From the NCBI RefSeq assembly GCF_900078755.1, contig NZ_FKIH01000006.1: a DNA stretch of 64,000 nt; one strand, written 5' to 3'. The notes beneath the pieces were generated by a model. That model saw only the letters and a program-made list of their open reading frames with translations, did not search any database and was not told the DNA's origin. This DNA comes from Ichthyocystis sparus (GTDB lineage Bacteria; Pseudomonadota; Gammaproteobacteria; Burkholderiales; 2013Ark19i). Shown here one piece after another: positions 38,118 to 46,250 of the stretch. Position numbers and translations under genes: made by a program. Position 1 is the first letter of the stretch, and each line of letters begins with the position of its first letter.

Positions 38118-40118
38118 ATGGCGTGCTCCAGTGATTTCCCGGTACGAGTTTCCTCTTTCTCTGGTGAAATCTTGTTGTCTTCTGACAAGAGCGAGCCATA
38201 TATGTCTGATAAGCACGTCAGTGGTATCGCTGAATTAAACTCCAAGGTTCAGGTGGATGGCAAGGGTATTTTTTGCACGCATTTATCCGCTTTATATGTT
38301 TCTGAGGGCATTAAATGCCATAATAGTGGTAGAAAATTTAGAATTCATGATTTGTTTGGAAATATAGAATCAATAAGGAAAGCGGCTCCTAGTAATATTC
38401 ATAGTCTATACAATATTTTGATAAATAAATCATCCAATAAGTATATTATAGTTTGCGATAGATTTGGTTGTTTTTTGCATGAAGTTGCCACAAATATTAA
38501 TGTTAATAATCAAAGATCATTTTTGTTGAGTAGTTGTAGTCATGTAATGGCATTAAGGGTTGTTTGTAAATTAAAGACTAATCATCTGGGTAATGATGAA
38601 TATAGGTATGTAGTTCATTTTTTTGATCCAAACAAGACTAATGTTACTGCTCGTAGTGAAGTTAGTGATCCAAGTTTTTTCTTGGACGAAGATAAATTTT
38701 CTTTACGTAAGTTTATTGGTAGTAATTGTTATGCTGAATATTTTGAGCGATTACTAGATGCTCCCAAAGAACATGAATTAATGGTCTACGAATGTAGTGA
38801 TGGTGATATTGTAGGAAGTGAGAGTTTATCAAGATTAGAAACTTTGTTACATGGTGGTATTTCAGAGTGCGCGTTATACCACTTAATGGAGAGTGGAGTA
38901 TGCAGTAAAAATATAATAATGATGTCTGAAAAACTATCTTTACTTCCTTCTAGTGTTAGAGAAACTCTTGTTTTCGGTAGAAGTAGTGGTAATGTTTCAG
39001 CTTTGCATATTGCTTTGTCTAATAATAATCATCATTCTATACAAGCATATTCTTATTTATTAGACAGTTTGTCTTATGATGAAAAGATAAGAGTATTACC
39101 GCAGTTACTTCTTGCTAGTAACGCAAGTGGAGAATCAGGACTTATTTTAGCTATGCAGGGAGATAATGCTGATTCTGTCTATGCTTTTGCTAATTTGCTA
39201 GATGTGTTGCTTTCGTTGAGGGTAGAAATGCCTGCTAGTAGATTGGCTTATATTATCTTTGATTTGTTAACCTCTAGGACAAGTAGTAATGATGGTAGTG
39301 GACTATTTATGGCTATGCAGGAGGGTAGTTCGTCTGCAATTGTTGCCTTTGGTAGCTTAATAGATGTACTAATTAGTCTTTCTAATGAAGTTCCAGCATC
39401 AGAAATTGCTGAAATGATTTTTACTGTACTTAAATCTGATGTACTAAAATCTGATGATGGATATGTAAGTGGATTATTTATGGCTATGCAGGAAGGACGT
39501 TCATCTGCAATTATTGCTTTTGGTAGCCTACTAGATAAATTAGCCTACTTTTCTAATGAAGTGCCAGCATTAGATATTGCTAGAATGATTTTTACTATAC
39601 TTATGTCTGTCAACTATAGAGGTATTACTGCACTATGTATAGCTATGCATAGAGGTAATTCATCTTCCGTTTGTTCCTTTGGTAAATTATTGGAAAGATT
39701 AGTGTCTTTGGGAAATATGATTTCTAGAGATCATTTTGAAGAAATGATGTCTGACATATTATTAGCAAGCTCTTACTATAGTAGTGGTTTGTTTGAAGCA
39801 CTTGAAAATAATCATGTAGATTCTATCAGGGAATATTGTTCTCTATTAAGTATGATTAGCCAATCTAAGTGGCCAAATCTATTGGCTGCAAAGGATTCTT
39901 ATGGAATTACAGGCATATTGTTTGCAAATGAAGGAACAGTTGATTTTTACTTTAGTATATTGAAGGAATTTACTGTTGATGTGTTATCAGAATTGCTATC
40001 TATATTAGAAAATGTAAGACATACAGGTGAATATATAGAGCTTGCAAGTGATGGTGATGCTAGGATCATGAAATATGAAAGTTTCCTTGTGCAATTAGGA
40101 GAGGTTATAAATTCATAA
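38118..40118 (+). CDS. ShET2/OspD3-EspL-like cysteine-protease effector, subfamily C, member 13
   Basis: ATG at 38118 follows TTGGAGATGTAGT. Product is 666 residues with DKSEPYMS (23-30), Cys53 (FCTHLSALY), His142 (SHVMAL) and Asp170 (FFDPNKTN). Seven repeat units. In the third-to-fourth unit junction a 15-bp tandem duplication (39426-39455) encodes VLKSD twice, lengthening the loop between helices without breaking the frame. The fifth unit reads ALCIAMHRGN. A hairpin lies between the upstream spacer and this gene, and the upstream block common to members 9-12 is absent, so its expression could differ from that of its neighbours (inference). Confidence 0.84.
   Translation: MACSSDFPVRVSSFSGEILLSSDKSEPYMSDKHVSGIAELNSKVQVDGKGIFCTHLSALYVSEGIKCHNSGRKFRIHDLFGNIESIRKAAPSNIHSLYNILINKSSNKYIIVCDRFGCFLHEVATNINVNNQRSFLLSSCSHVMALRVVCKLKTNHLGNDEYRYVVHFFDPNKTNVTARSEVSDPSFFLDEDKFSLRKFIGSNCYAEYFERLLDAPKEHELMVYECSDGDIVGSESLSRLETLLHGGISECALYHLMESGVCSKNIIMMSEKLSLLPSSVRETLVFGRSSGNVSALHIALSNNNHHSIQAYSYLLDSLSYDEKIRVLPQLLLASNASGESGLILAMQGDNADSVYAFANLLDVLLSLRVEMPASRLAYIIFDLLTSRTSSNDGSGLFMAMQEGSSSAIVAFGSLIDVLISLSNEVPASEIAEMIFTVLKSDVLKSDDGYVSGLFMAMQEGRSSAIIAFGSLLDKLAYFSNEVPALDIARMIFTILMSVNYRGITALCIAMHRGNSSSVCSFGKLLERLVSLGNMISRDHFEEMMSDILLASSYYSSGLFEALENNHVDSIREYCSLLSMISQSKWPNLLAAKDSYGITGILFANEGTVDFYFSILKEFTVDVLSELLSILENVRHTGEYIELASDGDARIMKYESFLVQLGEVINS
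39426..39455 (+). repeat. 15-bp tandem duplication within member 13
   Basis: GTACTTAAATCTGAT is followed directly by GTACTAAAATCTGAT, each encoding VLKSD. Siblings have one copy, so this is an in-frame slip in the loop between repeat units. Confidence 0.8.
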
Positions 40119-40837
40119 TACGCTAAATTTACGTTCTTGTTGTCTACTATATTATTCCCATATTTATTATTGTTTCCTAAAATTTTGTTGTATTTAAGAA
40201 CCGCAAATATTATCGCTGTAAACACTGTAATTGTCATGATGATTGTTGTGTATTTTGTGTAAGTCTATTACAAGCACTAGTATCACACATGTTTATTGGA
40301 TAGCGATGATGTAGAGGTTGCTATTGTATAGCAAGGGTAGCAGTAAATATTTTTGTGTAATTTGCTAGTAAAGATTGTGATATCGTATATTATTATATAG
40401 ATGTATCTTATAGTATTTTTACATGTTAGTTGGCGTAATTATTTCTTTTGGCGGTGTTAAATAATTTAACTAGGCACGTAGAATCAATTGGTCTTTTGAT
40501 TGATACTTAGTAAATAATTATAAACAAGATATTGATGAATTTTTAATCATCTGCTATTCACGTGTAGTAATTACGATGGTACTTTGTGACTATTTATAGC
40601 TTTTGATAATGGCAGTGTAATTTTTTCATAATGCTAATTAATTCATTGAGTTATATTTAGTTATACTCTGGTTCTTATTGTGCCGGTCCCTCCCGTGTCG
40701 CCTTTGTGCATATGTCTTTTGTACACCTAGATAACTAACTATACAGGTTATTACGGTTATCTTTTTTCTGATTGTTGGGTAACCCAGCTGGGGTTATTAT
40801 TGATTACCCATAGTTATCGGTATTTCGGAGATATAAT
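40119..40837. other. Spacer between members 13 and 14
   Basis: About 720 bases with no gene. The small hydrophobic frame is missing: the spacer jumps from the post-stop segment to the GTAAGTCTATTACAAGCACTA segment. A weak version of the conserved upstream block (TTTTGATAATGGCAGTGTAA) is at 40601-40650, and a pyrimidine-rich G+C patch is near 40680-40710. Confidence 0.45.
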
Positions 40838-42829
40838 ATGGCTTGCTCTGGTGATTTTCCGGTACGAATTTCCGCTTTCTCGGGGGAGGTATTGTCACCT
40901 TATGATAAGGGTAATCCATGCACATCTAATAAGCACGTCAGTAATGTTGCTTCATTAAACTCTAAGGTTCAGATAGATGGCAAGAGTGTTGTTTGCTCTC
41001 AGCTATCAGCTTTATACGTTTCTGAAAGCATTAAATGCCATGGCATAGGTAAAAAATTTAGAGTTCATGATTTATTTGGGAGTGAAGAATTAATAAGGAA
41101 AGTTGCTCCTAGCAATATTCACAGTTTATACGATATTTTGATAAGTAAATCATGCAATAAGTATATTATAGTTTGCGATAGGTTTGGTTATTTTTTGCGT
41201 GAAATTGCTATAAATACTGGTGTTAATAGTCAACGGGTATTTTTGTTGCGTAGTTGTGTTCATGTAATGGCTTTAAGGGTTATCTGTAAATTAAAAACTG
41301 ATCAGCTAGGTAACAATGAATATAGGTATGTAGTACATTTTTTTGATCCAAATAAGACTAATGTTACTGCCCGTAGTGAAGTTAGTAACCCAAATTTTTT
41401 CTTGGATGAAGAAAAATTTTCTTTGCGCAAGTTTATCGATAGTAATTGTTATGGTAAATATTTTGGGATGTTACCAGATGCTCCAGAAGAACATGAATTG
41501 ATGGTCTACGAATGTAGTGATAGTGATAGTCAAGGAAATGAGTGTTTGTCGATATTGGAAACATTGTTACATGATGGTATTTCAGAGTGCGCATTATACC
41601 ATTTAATGGAGGACGGAGTATGCGATAAAAATATAATAATGATGTCTGAAAAACTATCTTTACTTCCTTCTAGTGTTAGAAAAACTATTGTTTTCGGTAG
41701 AAGTAGTAACGATGTTTCAGCTTTGCATGTTGCTTTGATTAACAATAAGCATAATTCTATACGAGCATATTGTTATTTGTTAGACAGTTTGTCTTATGAT
41801 GAAAAGATAATTCTATTACCACGTTTACTTATTGCTAGAAATAAAAGTGGAGAATCAGGACTTGTTTTAGCTATACAGGAAGATAGGGCTGATTCTATCT
41901 ATGCTTTTGCTAATTTACTAGATATGTTGCTTTCATTGAGAGGAGAAATACCTGCTAGTAGGTTGGCTGATATTATCTTTGATTTGTTAACTCCTAAGGC
42001 AAGTAATAATGAAATTGCTAGTGGATTATTTATGGCTATGCAGGAGGGACATTCATCTGCAATAACTGCTTTTGGTAGCCTACTAGATAGATTAATTAGT
42101 CTTTCTAATGAAGTCCCAGCATTAGAAATTGCTGAAATGATTTTTACTATACTTATGTCTGATAGTGAAAGTGAAAATGGATTATTTATGGCTATGCAGG
42201 AGGGAAATTCATCTGCAATTATTGCTTTTGGTAGCCTACTGGATAGATTAGTCTGCCTTTCTGATGAGGTTCCAGCATTAGATATTTCTAGAATGATTTT
42301 TACTATACTTATGTCTGTAAATGAAGGAGGGATTACCGGACTGTGTATGGCTATGGGTATAGATAATTCATCTTCAGTTTATTCCTTTGGTAAATTGTTG
42401 GAAAGATTAGTGTCTTTGGGCTCTATGATTTCTAGAGATCATTTTGAAAAAATGATGTTTGATATATTATTAGCAGACTCTGGTTATGGTAATAGTGGTT
42501 TGTTTGAAGCGCTTAAAAATAATCATGTAGATTCTATTAAGGAATATTGTTCTTTATTAAGTATGATTAGCCAGTCTAGATGTCCAGATCTATTAGCCGC
42601 CAAGGATGTTGATGGAGTTACAGGAATATTGTTTGCAAACGAAGGAACAGTTGATTTTTACTTTAGTATATTGAAGGGGTTTACTGTTGATGTATTATCA
42701 GAATTGCTATCTATATTAGAAAATGTAAGGCGTACAGATGAGTATATAGAGCTTGCAAGTGATGGTAATGCTGGGGTCATGAAATATGAAAGTTTCCTTG
42801 TACAATTAGGAGAGGTTATAAATTCATAA
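40838..42829 (+). CDS. ShET2/OspD3-EspL-like cysteine-protease effector, subfamily C, member 14
   Basis: ATG at 40838 follows TCGGAGATATAAT. The 663-residue product keeps Cys53 (VCSQLSALY), His142 (VHVMAL) and Asp170 (FFDPNKTN). The otherwise near-invariant DKSDPYIS reads DKGNPCTS (23-30), the strongest deviation at this motif in the array; whether it affects folding or substrate choice is unknown. Seven repeat units; the fifth reads GLCMAMGIDN. The FLREIAINTGVNSQRVFLLRS segment (split around residue 130) resembles subfamily B, whereas the repeats and tail match members 12-13, again suggesting exchange between copies. Confidence 0.84.
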   Translation: MACSGDFPVRISAFSGEVLSPYDKGNPCTSNKHVSNVASLNSKVQIDGKSVVCSQLSALYVSESIKCHGIGKKFRVHDLFGSEELIRKVAPSNIHSLYDILISKSCNKYIIVCDRFGYFLREIAINTGVNSQRVFLLRSCVHVMALRVICKLKTDQLGNNEYRYVVHFFDPNKTNVTARSEVSNPNFFLDEEKFSLRKFIDSNCYGKYFGMLPDAPEEHELMVYECSDSDSQGNECLSILETLLHDGISECALYHLMEDGVCDKNIIMMSEKLSLLPSSVRKTIVFGRSSNDVSALHVALINNKHNSIRAYCYLLDSLSYDEKIILLPRLLIARNKSGESGLVLAIQEDRADSIYAFANLLDMLLSLRGEIPASRLADIIFDLLTPKASNNEIASGLFMAMQEGHSSAITAFGSLLDRLISLSNEVPALEIAEMIFTILMSDSESENGLFMAMQEGNSSAIIAFGSLLDRLVCLSDEVPALDISRMIFTILMSVNEGGITGLCMAMGIDNSSSVYSFGKLLERLVSLGSMISRDHFEKMMFDILLADSGYGNSGLFEALKNNHVDSIKEYCSLLSMISQSRCPDLLAAKDVDGVTGILFANEGTVDFYFSILKGFTVDVLSELLSILENVRRTDEYIELASDGNAGVMKYESFLVQLGEVINS

Positions 42830-43527
42830 CAAGCTAAATGTGAGGATTTTTATATTCTATTGAAGCATGATAATTTGATGTTATATGGGATAGATTATAT
42901 CTTTTAGTAAGTTTAGTTATTTTTTGTGTAAGTCTATTACAAACACTAGTATCACACATGTTCATTAGATAGAGATGATGTAGAGGTTGCTATTGTATGG
43001 CAAGGGTAGTAGTAAATATTTTTGTGTAATTGGGTAGTAAAGATTGTTATACCGTCTATGATTATAGATGCTTGTAATATAAAATTTCTACATATTAACT
43101 AGCGTAGTTATTGCTTTACTTGATGTTAAGTACTTACATAACAAGTACGGAGAATCAGTTCATAATCCCAGCTATCAGATAGGGCATCATTCTAAATTAG
43201 AATAAGTGATAAGTGAAGTGATATATATTATAAATAAGTGATATATAAGTGATAGGTGATATATAAGTGATAATAATTTTTGGCCATTTTCCATTCCCGT
43301 ATGATGATCATAATGGTGTTTTTAAGTGTGATGGTTGACTGGTTTGGGGTGTATTTTTTCTCTTAAAATAATTACATGATTCCTTCTGATGCTCAACATA
43401 AGCAGTTTGTGTTTTTGCGGTTTTTTTTCTGTTGTCCATTATTGGCTGTCTAATAGGTGGGCTAACGTTAGATGTCTGATAAAATTTTTGCTTGCTCCTG
43501 TAGAGATAGATGTTTGGGATAAATAGT
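42830..43527. other. Spacer between members 14 and 15, with AAGTGATAT repeats
   Basis: About 700 bases. The post-stop segment jumps directly into the end of the small-frame region (GTGAGGATTTTTATATTCTA), so that frame has been deleted. An imperfect short-repeat tract lies at 43201-43276. The right half differs from the upstream regions of members 9-14 and resembles the spacer before member 16. Confidence 0.5.
43201..43276. repeat. Imperfect AAGTGATAT/ATAAGTGAT repeat tract
   Basis: At least six irregularly spaced copies of AAGTGAT with ATAT linkers occur in about 75 bases, some 250 bases before member 15. A single AATAAGTGATGATAAAT remains at the equivalent site before member 16 (near 45973), so the tract expanded here. 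Confidence 0.65.
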
Positions 43528-45516
43528 ATGGATTGTTCTAGCAGCTTTCCGGTGCGGATTTCAGCTTTCTCGGGGGAGGTATTGTTATCTCATGATAAGA
43601 GTGATCCATATATATCCAAGAAGCACGTAAGTGATATTGTCTCGTTAAACTCCGTGGTTCAGATACGTGGCGAGGATGTTGTTTGCACTCATTTGTCAGC
43701 TCTATATGTCTCTGGAAGTGTCAAACACCATAACAATGCTGAAAAACTTAGAGTACATGATTTGTTGGGAAGTAAGGGGTCAATAAGGAGAACTGCTCCC
43801 GATAATATTTGTGATCTGTATCGTGAAATGTTAAGCAAATCATCCAATAAAAGTATTATAGTTTGCGATAGGTTAGGTTATTTTTTGCGTGATGTTGCTA
43901 CAAACACTAGTGTTAATAGTCAAAGGTTATTTTTGTTGAGTAGTTGTAGTCACGCAATGGCATTAAGGGTTGTTTGTAAATTAAAGACTAATCGTCTGGG
44001 TAATAATGAACATAGGTATGTAGTTCATTTTTTCGATCCAAATAAAACTAATGTTACTGCCCGTAGTGAAGTTAGTGGCCCAGATTTTTTCTTGGATGAA
44101 GAGAAATTTTCTTTACGTAAATTTGTTGATAAAAAATATTATAGTGGATATTTTGAGAAATTAGATGATCTCAAAGAACGTGAATTGATGGTCTACGAAT
44201 ATAGTGATAGCAATATCAGAGGAAGTGAGTGTCTGTCGAGATTGGAGACGTTGTTGCATGATGGTATTTCAGAATGTGCTTTATTTCATTTAATGGAAAG
44301 CGGGTTATGCAGCAAAAACATAATAATGATGTCTGAAAAACTATCTTTGCTTCCTTCTGGTATTAGAGAAACCGTTGTTTTTGGTAGAAGTAGTGACAAT
44401 GTTTCAGCTTTGCATGTTGCTTTGTCTAATAATAATCATATTTCTATACAAGCGTATTGTTATTTATTGGACAGTTTATCTTATGATGAAAAGATAAGAG
44501 TATTACCGCGGTTACTTTTTGCTAATAATGAACGTGGAGAATCAGGACTTATTGTAGCTATGCAGGAGGGTAATGCTGATTCTATCCATGCTTTTTCTAA
44601 TTTGCTAGATATGTTGCTTTCGTTGAGGGGAGGAATACCTGCCAGTAGGTTGGCTGATAATATCTTTAATTTGTTAAGTTCCAGGATGAGCGGCAGTAAT
44701 GGTGTTACTGGACTGTTTATGGCTATGCAGGATGGGCATCCGTCTGCAATTATTGCTTTTGGTAGTCTACTGGATAGGTTAATCAGTCTTTCCGATGAGG
44801 TGCCGACATCAGACATTGCTAACATGGTTTTTGCCATACTGAATTCTGGTAATAGAGATGCAAGCGGATTGTTTATGGCTATGCAGGAGGAAAGTGCATC
44901 TGTAATCGATGCCTTTGGTGGTTTGCTAGATAGATTAATCAGCCTTTCCTATGAAGTGCCGGCGTTGGATATTGCTAGAATGGTTTTTACTATACTTATG
45001 TCTGTCGACCATAGAGGTGTTACTGCACTATGTGCAGCTATGAGTTGTGGTAATTCATCTTCTGTTTATTCCTTTGGTAACTTATTGAAAAGGTTGGTAT
45101 CTCTTGGTAATATGATTTCTAAAGGTCGTTTTGAAAAAATGATGTTCGACATATTATTGTCAAGCTTCGGCCGTGTTAGTAATGGTTTGTTTGAAGCGTT
45201 TAAAAATAATCATGTAGATTCTATTAGGGCATATTGCTCTTTATTGAGTATGATTGACCAGTCTAGATGGCCATATCTATTAGCTGCCAAGAATGGTAAT
45301 GGAATCACAGGTATATTGTTTGCAAAGAAAAGAACGGTTGATTTTTATCTTAGTATATTGAAAGAATTTACTGTTGATGTGTTGTCAGAATTGCGATCCA
45401 TATTAGAAAATGTAAGGTATACAAACGAGTATATAGAACTTTCAAATGGCGGTGGTGATTGGATTGAGAAGTATGAAAGTTTTCTTCTGCAATTAGGAGA
45501 AATTATAGATTCATAA
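43528..45516 (+). CDS. ShET2/OspD3-EspL-like cysteine-protease effector, subfamily C, member 15
   Basis: ATG at 43528 (MDCSSSFPVRISAFSG) is preferred to the ATG at 43510 within the leader; the ribosome site is TTTGGGATAAATAGT. Product is 662 residues with Cys53 (VCTHLSALY), His142 (SHAMAL), Asp170 (FFDPNKTN). The linker is shortened by one residue around 205 (KLDDLKERELM), shared in form with member 16 (KSDDIKEHELM), so these two form a subgroup. Seven repeat units, with GLFMAMQEESASVIDAF in the fourth. The cap reads GILFAKKRTVDF, more basic than the usual FANEET. Second residue is Asp rather than Ala. Confidence 0.84.
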   Translation: MDCSSSFPVRISAFSGEVLLSHDKSDPYISKKHVSDIVSLNSVVQIRGEDVVCTHLSALYVSGSVKHHNNAEKLRVHDLLGSKGSIRRTAPDNICDLYREMLSKSSNKSIIVCDRLGYFLRDVATNTSVNSQRLFLLSSCSHAMALRVVCKLKTNRLGNNEHRYVVHFFDPNKTNVTARSEVSGPDFFLDEEKFSLRKFVDKKYYSGYFEKLDDLKERELMVYEYSDSNIRGSECLSRLETLLHDGISECALFHLMESGLCSKNIIMMSEKLSLLPSGIRETVVFGRSSDNVSALHVALSNNNHISIQAYCYLLDSLSYDEKIRVLPRLLFANNERGESGLIVAMQEGNADSIHAFSNLLDMLLSLRGGIPASRLADNIFNLLSSRMSGSNGVTGLFMAMQDGHPSAIIAFGSLLDRLISLSDEVPTSDIANMVFAILNSGNRDASGLFMAMQEESASVIDAFGGLLDRLISLSYEVPALDIARMVFTILMSVDHRGVTALCAAMSCGNSSSVYSFGNLLKRLVSLGNMISKGRFEKMMFDILLSSFGRVSNGLFEAFKNNHVDSIRAYCSLLSMIDQSRWPYLLAAKNGNGITGILFAKKRTVDFYLSILKEFTVDVLSELRSILENVRYTNEYIELSNGGGDWIEKYESFLLQLGEIIDS

Positions 45517-45641
45517 TACTTACGCCCTCGCTATTTACTATACTGTACCTGTATTTGTTATTATTTTCTTAACTTTTTGTGGTAGTTATATTACTTGTTA
45601 ATTATCATAGCGGGGTTGTAGCGTAAGAAATAAAAGTTGGT

Positions 45642-45800
45642 GTGGTGGATCTGTTTTGTGCTTGTTATGAATTGCCAGTGCCATTATTGCTGGTGGCCGT
45701 CATGATAGATAACAGGTCTATATCTACTGATGTGCTGAAAATAACTCAATGGATGCTATATCTTGTGTTAGTGTTTTTGCACTCTCCTAAAACGCGATAA
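45642..45800 (+). CDS. Small hydrophobic frame, diverged copy (uncertain)
   Basis: A GTG at the position of the ATG in the other copies opens a 52-codon frame (VVDLFCACYELPVPLLL). The first 25 residues align with 28802-29035 and several differences are synonymous. After that it diverges and ends HSPKTR. Persistence of an open frame in such a diverged copy is the best hint that the small frame may be coding, but the evidence is thin. Confidence 0.3.
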   Translation: MVDLFCACYELPVPLLLVAVMIDNRSISTDVLKITQWMLYLVLVFLHSPKTR

Positions 45801-46150
45801 TTCAGTACTGTGTGAGGTATATCTTACCTTTTACCATATCGTGCATACTTATTGTAATACAATATTTTTACATGTGGACTAGCATAGTCATTTCTTCCAG
45901 TGAGGTTGTGCACTTAAATAACAGCTATGCAGAGCCAACTGATAATTTTAATTAATACGCCATTCTAAATTGGAATAAGTGATGATAAATTTCGGTATAT
46001 TTTCTGCCCCATACTAGGGTATAAATGGTATTTTATCATTGTAATTGAGTAAGATACACTTTTTACTTTGTATCTGAAGGTACCACGGGTGGTACTTTGT
46101 TGTGTTCAATATAAGTAGCCGCTCATGTTTTTGCAATTTTTGCTATCACC

Positions 46151-46204
46151 ATTGGTTAGTATTGGTAGTATTGGTAGTATTGGTAGTATTGGTAGTATTG
46201 GTTA
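46151..46204. repeat. 9-bp tandem repeat (TATTGGTAG), about six copies
   Basis: ATTGGTTAG is followed by four perfect TATTGGTAG units and a partial TATTGGTTA. The array lies about 47-100 bases before the start of member 16, in the likely promoter region, where unit gain or loss could alter spacing in 9-base steps. Confidence 0.85.
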
Positions 46205-46250
46205 TCTTATATAATGATTTACTCCTCGGTAAATATTTTGGATAAATAGG

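Larger units (their letters stand above)
45517..46250. other. Spacer between members 15 and 16, with a 9-bp tandem repeat
   Basis: About 730 bases. It has a diverged copy of the small hydrophobic frame (45642-45800, GTG start) and the 9-bp tandem repeat at 46151-46204, which ends about 47 bases before the ATG of member 16. Confidence 0.55.

Noticed and set aside
43201..43276. CRISPR-like array
   Set aside because: The units are short, irregular AAGTGATAT repeats without spacers of uniform length. It is a simple repeat tract.
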